Assembly (NCBI GenBank): GCA_025454875.1
Contig: JALONP010000026.1
Coordinates: 1-64,000, forward strand
Source of the DNA: Bacteroidia bacterium
GTDB lineage: Bacteria; Bacteroidota; Bacteroidia; UKL13-3
DNA length: 64,000 nt
Reading direction: 5' to 3'
Shown: piece after piece, positions 17,302 through 27,679 of the stretch
Layout of the letters: each line of letters begins with the position of its first letter
How positions within the stretch are numbered: position 1 is the stretch's first letter
Translations under genes and position numbers: made by a program
The notes under the pieces: model-generated
The model's input: only the letters and a program-made list of their open reading frames with translations
Databases searched by the model: none
What the model was told of the DNA's origin: nothing

Positions 17302-18933
17302 TTAAAAGCGCTTACGCAAGCACATGTTCAATCCAACAAAGTACGGATGTTGCTGCACCCAACTTGGATTACCAATAATGGATTGCAAACCGTATTTAAA
17401 TGAGGGAGCAATGCCAATCGACACTTCTTGTCCGAAGGTATAGCTTACTTGTGGAATAACGGTTGCGAATAAGGTGTTTCGAATTTGCGGAAACGCGTCT
17501 TTGTCTTGCGCAACCAAAATGCCTTTGTTATCGTACGAAACAATGCCCGCATCAATAGTTCCAATAAAACCATAACTCATCCCAAATTGGATATCAGCAT
17601 TCCAGCGTTTGCCTTTAGCCGCGGTATAGTTAAACCAAATAGGAATTTCGGTCCACGAATACCGTATGCGATCCGAATAACGGTTACCAAAAATAAATGA
17701 ATCAGACGGGTTGAGCACTGGGGCACCTATTTCAGCAGGGTTTGCCGGAACCAATGCTTGGGTAGTATCGAATTGGAATTTTTGGTTAAACTGAACAAAT
17801 AATACACCTGATGAAACCATCCAACGTTCTGTTAAATGGTAATCAATTAAAAATCCGCCAGACCAATCAATAGCAGGCCTTTCCAATTGTTTTCTGAAAG
17901 CGATATTCTCATCAAAATTTAAGGGGCCAGATTGTGGTTTTGCATAGTTTGTAAACGAATAATGGGCACCTGCATAAATGCTAATTGAAAACCGTGTAAG
18001 TTCATTCTCATTGGTTTGCTTTGTTTCATTAGTTGAAACAGGTACCACAAGAGAAGTATCTGTTCCAGTTAACTCTCGCACTTTGGCTACTGAAGGATTG
18101 ATGCTTGAATCTATTTTCGCAATTGTATTTTTTTCGAGGTATTGGTTATTGTTTGCTTGTTGTGCAGATAGTGAATCGGTATTTGCTGTTGTTAAAATTG
18201 CAGTAGCTTGTAATGAAGGTTGAGTAGGATTTACGGCAGCACTACGGGTTGCTGAGTCAATATTGATTGGAGGTAAGGTCTGTTTTTGAGGGGCTAATTC
18301 ACGATTATTTTGGTTATTGTTTAACGGTGTTTGATCATTGGCAACCAGTGCTTGTTGACCAGGGGTAGTTGTACTTGGAGCCGTTAACACCGAAGGGCCT
18401 TGAGCAGGAGTTAGGTTTCTAGAGTTGGATAGAACAATCGCTTCCTTTGAATAGGGCATTTGTTTTTGGGTTACAGGATTGGATTCATCTGTACTACGCT
18501 TGCTGTTGGTTTTAGGTAAAGGTTTAATTTCTGGTGAAGCAAGTTTACCGTTGTTTGACGGTGTTTGAGGCTGAATAACCTCAGGTTTCTTCATTGAAGC
18601 AAGTTGGTTTTGGAGTTTTGGTTGGGGGTTGTTCAGCAAGGCAAAAGTGAGCAAAGCCAAGAGCAGTGCGCTGGCACCTCCAATAAAGAATCCAATACGT
18701 TTTCGTTGTTTAATTTCGGCAGCAGTCAAGGCATCCTCTATGCGATTCCAAGTACTTGGATTGGGTATTGTTTCAAAAGAGTCAACTTTTCCCCTAACCG
18801 CTTGCTCAAAAGCGTTCTCTTCCAAGCGGCTATCAATTTGATTCCACAATGAGTCAGTTGGCTTAAACTCAGCATCAGCCAATTGTTGTTGGAGTTGTTG
18901 TTCAAATGATTTATGTTTCTTGAAAAGGCTCAT
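17302..18933 (-). CDS. Membrane-spanning protein with C-terminal beta barrel, partner of the upstream ECF sigma factor
   Basis: This 543-residue protein is built of three parts. Residues 1-72 are cytoplasmic, with two related segments (PTDSLWNQIDSRLEE and PNPSTWNRIEDALTA) and a basic patch. One membrane helix follows (about 76-96, FIGGASALLLALLTFALL), then a long Gln/Asn/Pro/Thr-rich linker to about 310. The C-terminal 220 residues look like an outer-membrane barrel (SIYAGAHYSFTNYAKPQ ... WFNYTAAKGKRWNADIQFGMSYGF). The start overlaps the sigma factor by 23 bases, so it probably works as its anti-sigma factor, spanning both membranes; that role is inference. The open frame runs to 19017, but MSLFKKHKSFEQ at 18933 is the natural start. 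Confidence 0.8.
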   Translation of the reverse strand: MSLFKKHKSFEQQLQQQLADAEFKPTDSLWNQIDSRLEENAFEQAVRGKVDSFETIPNPSTWNRIEDALTAAEIKQRKRIGFFIGGASALLLALLTFALLNNPQPKLQNQLASMKKPEVIQPQTPSNNGKLASPEIKPLPKTNSKRSTDESNPVTQKQMPYSKEAIVLSNSRNLTPAQGPSVLTAPSTTTPGQQALVANDQTPLNNNQNNRELAPQKQTLPPINIDSATRSAAVNPTQPSLQATAILTTANTDSLSAQQANNNQYLEKNTIAKIDSSINPSVAKVRELTGTDTSLVVPVSTNETKQTNENELTRFSISIYAGAHYSFTNYAKPQSGPLNFDENIAFRKQLERPAIDWSGGFLIDYHLTERWMVSSGVLFVQFNQKFQFDTTQALVPANPAEIGAPVLNPSDSFIFGNRYSDRIRYSWTEIPIWFNYTAAKGKRWNADIQFGMSYGFIGTIDAGIVSYDNKGILVAQDKDAFPQIRNTLFATVIPQVSYTFGQEVSIGIAPSFKYGLQSIIGNPSWVQQHPYFVGLNMCLRKRF

Positions 18934-19471
18934 TGAGTATTTGATAATGTTTGGCAAGTACGGCTTGCATAAATTGTTTGGCACGAGCGTACTGCGATTT
19001 GGAAGTGCCTTCAGCAATGCCTAATAATGAGGCAATTTCACGGTGGTTGTATCCTTCTATTGCATATAGGTTAAAAATCATTCGGTATCCTTCAGGCATT
19101 TGCTGCACCAACGCAATAATTTCTTTTGCAGCAATTTTTTCTACTACATTGTCGTCATAGGGCGCATCATATCCTTCTGCGTCTAGGTCTTCTTGAAATT
19201 TACGGCTTCTATGTTTAAACCAGTTAATTGCAGTAAAAATCATAATCCGCCTAACCCATCCTTCAAAACTGCCTTCATGCTTAAATTTAGTAATGTTTTG
19301 AAATACTTTGATAAAACCTTCCTGCAGCATATCCTCAGCCTCTGCTCGGTCTTTGGCATAACGGATACAAACACCGAGCATTTTTGCAGCAAAATGTTCA
19401 TATAAACATTTCTGGCTCAGTCGCTTTCCTTCGACACAACCTTGGATAATATCTTTTTCTACGTATACCAT
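18911..19471 (-). CDS. ECF-type RNA polymerase sigma factor
   Basis: This 186-residue group IV sigma factor has region 2 (ARYAKDRAEAEDMLQEGFIKVFQNI and FKHEGSFEGWVRRIMIFTAINW, about residues 35-80) and region 4 (QMPEGYRMIFNLYAIEGYNHREIASLLGIAEGTSKSQYARAK, about 125-165). The first gene of a two-gene unit with the membrane/barrel protein. Its target promoter sequence is not evident here, and I found no copy of the TAGGGG motif upstream, so it is probably distinct from the second sigma factor at 56828-57427. Confidence 0.93.
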   Translation of the reverse strand: MVYVEKDIIQGCVEGKRLSQKCLYEHFAAKMLGVCIRYAKDRAEAEDMLQEGFIKVFQNITKFKHEGSFEGWVRRIMIFTAINWFKHRSRKFQEDLDAEGYDAPYDDNVVEKIAAKEIIALVQQMPEGYRMIFNLYAIEGYNHREIASLLGIAEGTSKSQYARAKQFMQAVLAKHYQILNEPFQET

Positions 19472-19549
19472 TCAGTTACCTTAGTAAGGATAAGTCAATA
19501 TACACTAAAATTCGGTTGTATGACAAGCTTAATGTTTTCTTGGCAGCAG

Positions 19550-19571
19550 GCACTGTAAAAATGAGTGCTAA
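19550..19571 (+). promoter_or_regulatory. CIRCE-like inverted repeat upstream of groES
   Basis: The right half GAGTGCTAA (19563-19571) is identical to the right half of the HrcA operator CIRCE. The left half is degenerate; only GCACT (19550-19554) pairs with AGTGC (19564-19568), and the spacer is 2 bases shorter than in CIRCE. No hrcA gene is in the window. It lies 90 bases before groES. Confidence 0.4.
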
Positions 19572-19599
19572 ACTGGAAAAACTGTCACAATTTATTGGC

Positions 19600-19614
19600 T
19601 GGCATTAATTCTGA
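19600..19614 (+). promoter_or_regulatory. Sigma-54-like promoter element before groES
   Basis: TGGCATTAATTCTGA resembles the -24/-12 sigma-54 promoter (TGGCA-N-TTGC) in its upstream half and spacing, but the -12 GC is GA here. It is offered as a weak candidate for the groESL promoter, 47 bases before the start. Confidence 0.25.
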
Positions 19615-19661
19615 TAACCTGAAAGTACTTAAAAATACAATCATTATTTATATATAAAACT

Positions 19662-19937
19662 ATGTCAGTAAGCTTAAAACCATTAGCAGACAGGGTTCTG
19701 GTAGAACCAGCTGCAGCCGAAGAAAAAACAGCATCGGGTATTTTTATTCCTGATACCGCTAAAGAAAAACCTCAAAGAGGGAAAGTAGTTGCCGCGGGAG
19801 CAGGTAAAAAAGATGAGCCGATGACCGTAAAAGCAGGTGATACGGTATTGTATGGTAAATATGCAGGTACCGAAATTACAGTAGACGGTAAAGATTATTT
19901 AATCATGCGCGAGTCAGACATTTTCGCCATCATTTAA
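19662..19937 (+). CDS. groES: Co-chaperonin GroES
   Basis: This is the heptameric lid of the GroEL folding chamber. It starts [23 protein letters not shown], has the mobile-loop segment [21 protein letters not shown] (about residues 20-40) and ends with [17 protein letters not shown]. Length 91 is standard. It is 58 bases upstream of groEL on the same strand, and a possible heat-shock operator precedes it. Confidence 0.97.
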   Translation: MSVSLKPLADRVLVEPAAAEEKTASGIFIPDTAKEKPQRGKVVAAGAGKKDEPMTVKAGDTVLYGKYAGTEITVDGKDYLIMRESDIFAII

Positions 19938-19989
19938 AACGATTCAATCATTTAGTATCAAATTAACAAATCATCAAATTAGTAAATAG

Positions 19990-21630
<1,641 letters not shown>

Positions 21631-21640
21631 GCCATATAAA

Positions 21641-21689
21641 GTTAAACTAAAGCCGAACTGCAACAGCAGTTCGGCTTTTTTAGTTTAAC
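21641..21689. terminator. Bidirectional terminator between groEL and a convergent gene
   Basis: GCCGAACTGC (21652-21661) and GCAGTTCGGC (21666-21675) form a perfect 10-bp stem with an AACA loop, flanked by AAA and TTTTTT. The symmetry extends outward (GTTAAACTAAA against TTTAGTTTAAC, with a small bulge), so it should work in both directions. It overlaps the stop codon of the minus-strand gene at 21685. Confidence 0.92.
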
Positions 21690-22371
21690 GAAATTGATAA
21701 CCCAACCCGATAGCAGTTATAAATGCTTGAACGCCTAAGTTGGTCGGAGTGGTATTGTTGCTTAAGTAGTTTCCGTCCAATTGCGGATTGGCAAAAAATT
21801 GATCAGCTGATAACTGCAAGTACCAATGATTGGTTAGTGCTGCCTTGCAGGCAATTCCCCAACCTAAAGTACCAGTAATTGCCGTACGATTAGGAGAAAC
21901 AACGGTATTGCTGGTTTGAACATAATTGGTTTGGGTTTCCAATTGAGCCATTTGAAAATGCATAAAGCCAACTAATAAGCTTACATGAGCAGTAATACGT
22001 TTTTTTCCCAATTGCAAACTAGGTCCAACCAACATGCTGGTTGTTTGGTAATCGTTTAAAGCTTTTACATTGAAGTAACTTCCAGGAACCACAATTTGCC
22101 TATTTAGTTCTGCTGCATAGGCACTCACATCAAACCCAAAGCGGCAATGGGTGGCCATTGCAGTAAAGCCAATATTGGATTTAATAGGATAATTAACTTC
22201 CATTCGAATGGCACTGCCACTATAGGCAAATCCGTTGTTTTCACGTAACGATTCATTCGAGAAAGTGCTAGTGGGTATTGCAAAACCTGCGTTCAATGAA
22301 ACTGACTGTGACATCGTTTGTGTGTGTACAACAACCAACAAACAAAAGAATACACAACGAATGGTTTGCAT
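21685..22371 (-). CDS. Outer-membrane beta-barrel protein
   Basis: This 228-residue protein has a signal peptide (MQTIRCVFFCLLVVVHTQTMSQ). The mature part has alternating hydrophobic strands (SVSLNAGFAIPTSTF, RMEVNYPIKSNIGFTAMATH, HVSLLVGFMHFQM, ITGTLGWGIACKAALTNHWYLQL) and a terminal YQFR, as in eight- to ten-stranded barrels. The open frame extends to 22464 inside lspA, but the ATG at 22371 gives the signal peptide and starts 1 base after the lspA stop. Function unknown. Confidence 0.78.
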   Translation of the reverse strand: MQTIRCVFFCLLVVVHTQTMSQSVSLNAGFAIPTSTFSNESLRENNGFAYSGSAIRMEVNYPIKSNIGFTAMATHCRFGFDVSAYAAELNRQIVVPGSYFNVKALNDYQTTSMLVGPSLQLGKKRITAHVSLLVGFMHFQMAQLETQTNYVQTSNTVVSPNRTAITGTLGWGIACKAALTNHWYLQLSADQFFANPQLDGNYLSNNTTPTNLGVQAFITAIGLGYQFR

Positions 22372-22372
22372 G

Positions 22373-22963
22373 TTACGCTGTAATTTCTTTTTGTGCTTGC
22401 TCGTTTTCAAGATACGAGCGTTGGAAAAGTAAAATAAGCAAGAAACCAATACTAATTGAGGCATCTGCTATGTTAAATACTGGACTAAAAAACTCGAAAT
22501 AGTGGCCAGCCCATATTGGAGAATTTTCGGGAATGGTTGTTTGAATGATGGGGAAGTAGAGCATATCTACAACCCTCCCGTGAAACCAAGTATCGTAACC
22601 AAACCAAACACCATAAAAAATGCTATCAATTAAATTGCCAATTGCACCTGCTAAAATGAGGGTCCAAGAAGTAATATAAGCAATGCTTGTTTGTTTTTTA
22701 ATTAATGAAATTAAGTACCAAACGATAAACCCAATGGCTGCAATTCGAAAAAAAGTGAGCAATAATTTTCCAGTTTTGCCGCCAAATTCCATACCGAACG
22801 CCATGCCGTAATTTTCGGTAAAATGAAGCCTGAACCAATCTCCGATTACGTTAATTTCTTCTCCTAAATAAAAATGCGTTTTAATATAATACTTCACCCA
22901 CTGATCGATGGCCAATATGCTTAAAAGGATTGAGAAGGGCAGAGCATAGTTTATTTTTTTCAT
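22373..22963 (-). CDS. lspA: Lipoprotein signal peptidase (signal peptidase II)
   Basis: The inner-membrane aspartyl protease removes signal peptides from acylated prolipoproteins. Four membrane helices are visible. Catalytic aspartates lie in the conserved blocks GAIGNLIDSIFYGVWFGYD and FNIADASISIG, and FTENYGMAFGME is typical. Bacteroidota members often have Ser after the NLID Asp where E. coli has Arg. Start: the open frame reaches 22999, but MKKINYALPFS at 22963 is the standard start and avoids the upstream terminator (23001-23029). The many lipoproteins in this window are its likely substrates. Confidence 0.95.
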   Translation of the reverse strand: MKKINYALPFSILLSILAIDQWVKYYIKTHFYLGEEINVIGDWFRLHFTENYGMAFGMEFGGKTGKLLLTFFRIAAIGFIVWYLISLIKKQTSIAYITSWTLILAGAIGNLIDSIFYGVWFGYDTWFHGRVVDMLYFPIIQTTIPENSPIWAGHYFEFFSPVFNIADASISIGFLLILLFQRSYLENEQAQKEITA

Positions 22964-23000
22964 ACCGAACAAATGTAACAAAATTAGTTCCTGCTGCATA

Positions 23001-23029
23001 AAAAAGACGCCCTTTTGAGGCGTCTTTTT
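23001..23029 (-). terminator. Intrinsic terminator after the DksA-like gene
   Basis: AAAAAGACGCC (23001-23011) pairs with GGCGTCTTTTT (23019-23029) around a 7-base loop; T runs flank it on both strands. It lies 22 bases past the stop of the DksA-like gene and just ahead of lspA, separating their transcripts. Confidence 0.9.
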
Positions 23030-23050
23030 AAAATGTATTTACAATATAGA

Positions 23051-24058
23051 CTATCTGTATTGTTTAAGTTTAGCTTCCATGCTTAAGGTAGTATGCGGAA
23101 CTGCGCGTAAGCGTTCTTTTGAAATGAGTTTACCTGTTTCTCTGCAGATGCCATAGGTTTTGTTCTCAATACGGATGAGAGCCATTTCTAAGTTTTCGAT
23201 AAACTTTTTTTGACGCGCAGCAAGTTGACTTACATATTCTTTTTCAGCAGTAGAAGAACCATCCTCCAATGTTTTATAAGAATTGTCTGAATCATCACCC
23301 GCGTTCATACCTGGGTTTTGCATTTGGTCAATAAGGTTAGATAGTTCTTCACGAGCTACTCCTAATTTTTGGTTGATTAACTCTTTAAATTCAGCTAATT
23401 CTTTATCACTGTATCTTTTAGATGATTCATTTACAGGCTCTGCTGGTGTTTCTTTCTTTTCTGTAAATGGAATTGCTTTTGGTGTAGCAGGTTTTGCAGC
23501 CACTGCTGGTTTCGAAACGGTTGGTTTTGCTACCACTTTAGGAGCCTGTTTAACAGGAGCTTTTGTTTTTTGAGGCGCAGTTTTAGGAGCTACTTTAGGA
23601 GCCACTGATTTTTTTGCAGGCGCTTTAGCCACCTTTTTAACTGGCGCTTTCGTTACTTTTTTAGGAGTTGCCTTTTTCGCAACTACTTTTTTAACAGGAG
23701 CTTTGGTTACTTTCTTAGGAGCGACTTTTTTAACCACTACTTTTTTTGCGGGTGCTTTGGTTGCCTTTTTGGGAGCCACCTTTTTTGCAACCGGTTTTTT
23801 TGCAGGTGCTTTGGCTATTTTTTTAGGAGCTACTTTCTTAACGGCTGCCTTCTTAATAGGAACTTTAGTTACTTTTTTAGGAGCTACTTTTTTTCCAGTT
23901 GATTTACCGCTTTTAGCGGCACTCTTTTTCACTGGCGCTTTGGTCGCTTTTTTAGGAGCTACTTTTTTAGCCACCGGTTTTTTAGCTGCGGCTTTTTTGG
24001 CTACTGCTTTTTTAGCCGGAGCTTTAACGGCCGTTTTCTTTACTACCTTCTTTGCCAT
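23051..24058 (-). CDS. DksA/TraR-like protein with long Lys/Ala/Pro-rich histone-H1-like N-terminus
   Basis: The 335-residue protein has two halves. Residues 1-200 are low-complexity, built of near-repeats such as KKVAPKKATKAP(A/V)KK, resembling the C-terminal tail of histone H1 and strongly basic, so probably DNA- or RNA-binding. Residues 215-335 are a DksA/TraR-type domain (YSDKELAEFKELINQKLG..., ENLEMALIRIENKTYGIC and GKLISKERLRAVPHTTL). DksA acts in the RNA polymerase secondary channel with ppGpp. Its four-Cys zinc finger is degenerate here, with only Cys in GICRETGK, a form common in Bacteroidota. A separate terminator follows. Direct effects on transcription are inference. Confidence 0.88.
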   Translation of the reverse strand: MAKKVVKKTAVKAPAKKAVAKKAAAKKPVAKKVAPKKATKAPVKKSAAKSGKSTGKKVAPKKVTKVPIKKAAVKKVAPKKIAKAPAKKPVAKKVAPKKATKAPAKKVVVKKVAPKKVTKAPVKKVVAKKATPKKVTKAPVKKVAKAPAKKSVAPKVAPKTAPQKTKAPVKQAPKVVAKPTVSKPAVAAKPATPKAIPFTEKKETPAEPVNESSKRYSDKELAEFKELINQKLGVAREELSNLIDQMQNPGMNAGDDSDNSYKTLEDGSSTAEKEYVSQLAARQKKFIENLEMALIRIENKTYGICRETGKLISKERLRAVPHTTLSMEAKLKQYR

Positions 24059-24073
24059 AAGCTTATGTTTCGT

Positions 24074-27000
24074 TTAATTTTTGAATAACTTAACTTCAAT
24101 TTGGTGTTCGTCTACTTCAATCGCAGCTCCACTATTTATGGACTCCACTATTTCTAAGTCGCTCGCCAAAATTTCCGTGCAAATATATGTTTTGAAACCA
24201 ATTATGGAATTTTCGATGTAATTATGTTTTTGTATTTGAACTTGAATACGGTCGGTTACTTCAAAATTTTGCTCTTTGCGTAAATTCTGGAGCTTGCTCA
24301 CCAGTTCACGGGCAATACCCTCTTGCCTTAGAGAATCGCTGATTTCTACATCCAAAGCTACGGTAACCTTACCATCGTTAGCCACCTTATAACCAGCAAT
24401 ATCCGCTGTTAAAATTTCCACATCTGTGGAAAGTATTTCCACTCTTTCAGCCTCAATATCAAGGTTAATTTTCCCATTTTGTTCCAATTCATGGATTTGC
24501 GAGGCATTCAGTTGGGTGATTGCATCTCCAACTGCCTTCATTTTAGCCCCTACTTTTTTACCCAATACCCTGAAATTTGGCTTTACCGTTTTTTCAATTT
24601 CAGCAATAAATTCAAGCTCTTTCACATTCACCTCACTCAAAATCAAGTTTTGAACGTGTTTGATTTCGTCTTTTATGCGGGGGTCAACCATTGGAATGAG
24701 CATTTTTTGTAGTGGTTGTCTTACTTTAATGTTTTCTTTTTTACGAATGCTTAAGACCAATGAGGATATTTTTTGAGCATATTCCATTTGTTCTTCCAAC
24801 ACACTATCTATTAATCGCTCATTATACATTGGTAGATCTGTTAGATGCACCGATACCATTTTACCCTTTAAATTTTGGTAAATCCAATCGCTAAAAAACG
24901 GAGCAAACGGACTGCTTAATTGTGAAATGGTGATGAGGCATTGATACAAGGTTTCGTACGCGGCTTTTTTATCCGCATTCATTTCTCCCTTCCAAAAACG
25001 CCTTCTGCTTAACCTGATAAACCAATTCGAGAAATGGTCGCCTGTAAATTCTTCAATTGCACGCACAGAAGGTGTTGCATCGTAGTCGTCCATCTTTTCA
25101 CGAACCAATTTTACAAGGCTGTTCAGTTTGCTCATAATCCAACGGTCGAGTTCGGTTCGCTCGGCAACGGGTGTTAAATTTTGGGCATCAAATTCGAATC
25201 CATCAATATTGGCATAGATGGCAAAGAAGGAATAGGTATTGTATAGTGTGCCAAAAAACTTACGTTGGCTTTCAGCAACACCTTCAATATCAAATTTCAG
25301 ATTGTCCCAGGGATCGCTGTTGCTCAGCATATACCATCTGTTAGCATCTGCACCATACTTTGCCATTGCTTCAAACGGATCTACAACATTCCCTAAGCGT
25401 TTGCTCATTTTATTACCGTTTTTATCAAGCACCAAACCATTGGCAATTACATTTTTAAAAGCAATGCCTGGGTTGTTCACTTGGGCGTTCACCGCTTTAA
25501 TTTCATCGCTGCATTCACTTAGTAAAACAGCTAACGCATGCAACGTAAAAAACCAACCGCGCGTTTGGTCTACACCTTCGGCAATGAAGTCAGCAGGGTA
25601 GTTTTTAGAAAATACTTCATTTTCCCCAAATGGAAACGCCCATTGGGCATAAGGCATTGCGCCACTATCAAACCAAACATCAATTAAATCAGGTTCGCGC
25701 AGCATAGGTGCACCAGTGCTTGATACCAATACGATATTGTCAACATAGGGTTTATGCAATTCAATCTCTCCTTTTGCATTTTTGTAAGCGGCATTCGAAT
25801 CCATTAAACCAGCAGCAATAGATTTGTCTATCTCTGCTTTTAATTCGGCTTGTGAGCCAATGCATTTTTGTTCGTTACCGTCAACAGTTCGCCAAATAGG
25901 TAACGGAGTTCCCCAGTAGCGTGAGCGTGACAAATTCCAATCTACTAAATTCTCCAGCCAGTTACCAAAGCGCCCTGTTCCCGTGTGTTCTGGTTTCCAA
26001 TTAATGGCTTTATTGTTTGCAATTAGTTTGTCTTTTACCGCTGTGGTTTTAATAAACCAACTTTCGAGTGGGTAATATAAGATAGGCTTATCTGTGCGCC
26101 AGCAATGAGGGTAGGTATGGTCGTACTTCTCTTTTTTAAACAGTTTGTTTTCTGTTTGCAATTTTAACACAATACGTTCATCTACACTTAAATAATTAAG
26201 CTTTGAAGTATCGTGAATAATGCCTGTGAGTTTCTCTTTTTGTTTAGCGAGTGCTGTTGCTTTTTCTTGTTCTGTTAAATAGGCTTCTTTCACATATTCT
26301 TCGCCATATAAAAACTGTCCGTCTTGTACTTCGGGTAAAAATTTACCGCGCTTGTCAACCAAGGTTAAACTTCCAATACCATTTTGTTTGGCAACCCTAA
26401 AGTCGTCAGCACCAAAGCTCGGAGCAATATGCACAATACCTGTTCCATCTTCAGTGGTTACAAAATCACCCACAATTACCTTAAAGGCATCGCCATTTTC
26501 AACCTTTGCAAAAGGCAGCAATTGTTCGTAGCGCATTCCTGCCAGATCTTTTCCAGTAAGTTCTGCTACAATCTGGAATGGGATTTTTTTATCACCTGCT
26601 TTGTAAGTATTTAAACCCAACTCAGCGTTTTCAGCAGCAAAGTATTTTCCCATTAATGCTTTAGCTAAAATGATCGTGCATGGTTGATGAGAATATTGGT
26701 TAAATGTTTTGACAACGGCATAGGTTATCTTTTCGCCAACAGCCAATGCAGTATTTGATGGCAACGTCCATGGTGTGGTTGTCCATGCTAAAAAGAATAC
26801 ATCTTCGTTTACTCCAGCTATGTTTGTATCAATGGCTTTAAACATGGCCACTGCAGTCATGTCTTTTACATCTTTGTATGTTCCGGGTTGGTTTAGTTCA
26901 TGTGAACTAAGTCCAGTTCCCGCAGCAGGTGAGTAGGGTTGTATGGTGTACCCTTTGTATAAAAAACCTTTGTTGTACAATTGTTTTAACACCCACCACA

Positions 27001-27478
27001 ATGATTCGATATACTTGTTTTCATAGGTGATGTAAGGATCACTCAAATCAACCCAATACCCCATTTTACGAGTGAGTTCATTCCACACATCGGTGTACTT
27101 CATTACATCCTTTCGGCAAGCCTCGTTGTATTCAGCCACACTTATTTTTTTGCCAATATCATCTTTGGTAATACCCAACATTTTTTCTACTTGCAATTCA
27201 ACAGGCAACCCGTGTGTGTCCCAGCCTGCTTTGCGTTTAACTTGCTTCCCATTTAATGTTTGGTATCTGCAAAAAATATCTTTTACAGTACGTGCCATTA
27301 CGTGGTGAATGCCAGGCATACCATTGGCACTTGGTGGTCCTTCGTAAAAAACAAAAGACGGAGCCCCTTCACGGTTGCTTACGCTTTTTTCAAAAATGCC
27401 ATTGGCCTCCCAGAATTTGAGTATTTCTGCTTCAAATGCAGGGAAGTCAAGTTTTTTATACTCTTTGTACTTTGTCAT
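24074..27478 (-). CDS. ileS: Isoleucyl-tRNA synthetase
   Basis: The enzyme charges tRNA-Ile. Class I signatures are present: the HIGH-like motif appears as GIHHVMA in GPPSANGMPGIHHVMART (about residues 48-65), and KMSKR lies in NKMSKRLGNV (about 690). The editing (CP1) domain is large, with WTTTPWTLPSN and GTGIVHIAPSFG. The 1134-residue length is that of the eukaryote-like IleS2 branch, which tends to be mupirocin-insensitive; this is known for the family but not shown here. The upstream leader holds repeats that may form an attenuator. The preceding gene on the strand is far upstream, so ileS starts its own unit. Confidence 0.97.
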   Translation of the reverse strand: MTKYKEYKKLDFPAFEAEILKFWEANGIFEKSVSNREGAPSFVFYEGPPSANGMPGIHHVMARTVKDIFCRYQTLNGKQVKRKAGWDTHGLPVELQVEKMLGITKDDIGKKISVAEYNEACRKDVMKYTDVWNELTRKMGYWVDLSDPYITYENKYIESLWWVLKQLYNKGFLYKGYTIQPYSPAAGTGLSSHELNQPGTYKDVKDMTAVAMFKAIDTNIAGVNEDVFFLAWTTTPWTLPSNTALAVGEKITYAVVKTFNQYSHQPCTIILAKALMGKYFAAENAELGLNTYKAGDKKIPFQIVAELTGKDLAGMRYEQLLPFAKVENGDAFKVIVGDFVTTEDGTGIVHIAPSFGADDFRVAKQNGIGSLTLVDKRGKFLPEVQDGQFLYGEEYVKEAYLTEQEKATALAKQKEKLTGIIHDTSKLNYLSVDERIVLKLQTENKLFKKEKYDHTYPHCWRTDKPILYYPLESWFIKTTAVKDKLIANNKAINWKPEHTGTGRFGNWLENLVDWNLSRSRYWGTPLPIWRTVDGNEQKCIGSQAELKAEIDKSIAAGLMDSNAAYKNAKGEIELHKPYVDNIVLVSSTGAPMLREPDLIDVWFDSGAMPYAQWAFPFGENEVFSKNYPADFIAEGVDQTRGWFFTLHALAVLLSECSDEIKAVNAQVNNPGIAFKNVIANGLVLDKNGNKMSKRLGNVVDPFEAMAKYGADANRWYMLSNSDPWDNLKFDIEGVAESQRKFFGTLYNTYSFFAIYANIDGFEFDAQNLTPVAERTELDRWIMSKLNSLVKLVREKMDDYDATPSVRAIEEFTGDHFSNWFIRLSRRRFWKGEMNADKKAAYETLYQCLITISQLSSPFAPFFSDWIYQNLKGKMVSVHLTDLPMYNERLIDSVLEEQMEYAQKISSLVLSIRKKENIKVRQPLQKMLIPMVDPRIKDEIKHVQNLILSEVNVKELEFIAEIEKTVKPNFRVLGKKVGAKMKAVGDAITQLNASQIHELEQNGKINLDIEAERVEILSTDVEILTADIAGYKVANDGKVTVALDVEISDSLRQEGIARELVSKLQNLRKEQNFEVTDRIQVQIQKHNYIENSIIGFKTYICTEILASDLEIVESINSGAAIEVDEHQIEVKLFKN

Positions 27479-27488
27479 GTGTTATAAA

Positions 27489-27565
27489 AAAATGAGTGAA
27501 TGAGTAAAGTTTTTGATGAATAAATAATACCCTTTTATTCACTCATTTTAACGTTCACTCATTTT
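27489..27565 (-). repeat. Inverted/direct repeat in the ileS leader
   Basis: TTCACTCATTTT occurs at 27538-27549 and again at 27554-27565, with its complement AAAATGAGTGAA at 27489-27500. On the minus strand this lets a 12-bp stem form 15 or so bases before ileS, followed by a T run (CATTTTTTTAT). It could act as an attenuator or simply be a leftover repeat. No T-box features are seen. Confidence 0.45.
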
Positions 27566-27679
27566 AAAAAATGGTGTGCGAAAATAGGAGTTAGGGATTA
27601 GAAATGAAAGGGTAAGATTGCCGTATCTATTTAAGAGAGCGTATACAAAACAGAGTGCTCAGAATTCAATGTTCACCTA

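Noticed and set aside
19600-19614. A firm sigma-54 promoter for groESL
   Set aside because: The -12 GC is GA; kept only as a low-confidence feature.
23500-24058. CRISPR-like repeats
   Set aside because: Repeats code for Lys/Ala/Pro and have no constant repeat-spacer pattern.
23703-24077. Long plus-strand open frame opposite the lysine-rich gene
   Set aside because: It is a mirror of the low-complexity KKA repeat, giving FLGATF repeats; no start context or homology pattern.
27479-27679. T-box leader for ileS
   Set aside because: No specifier-loop or conserved antiterminator was seen; only AT-rich repeats are present.
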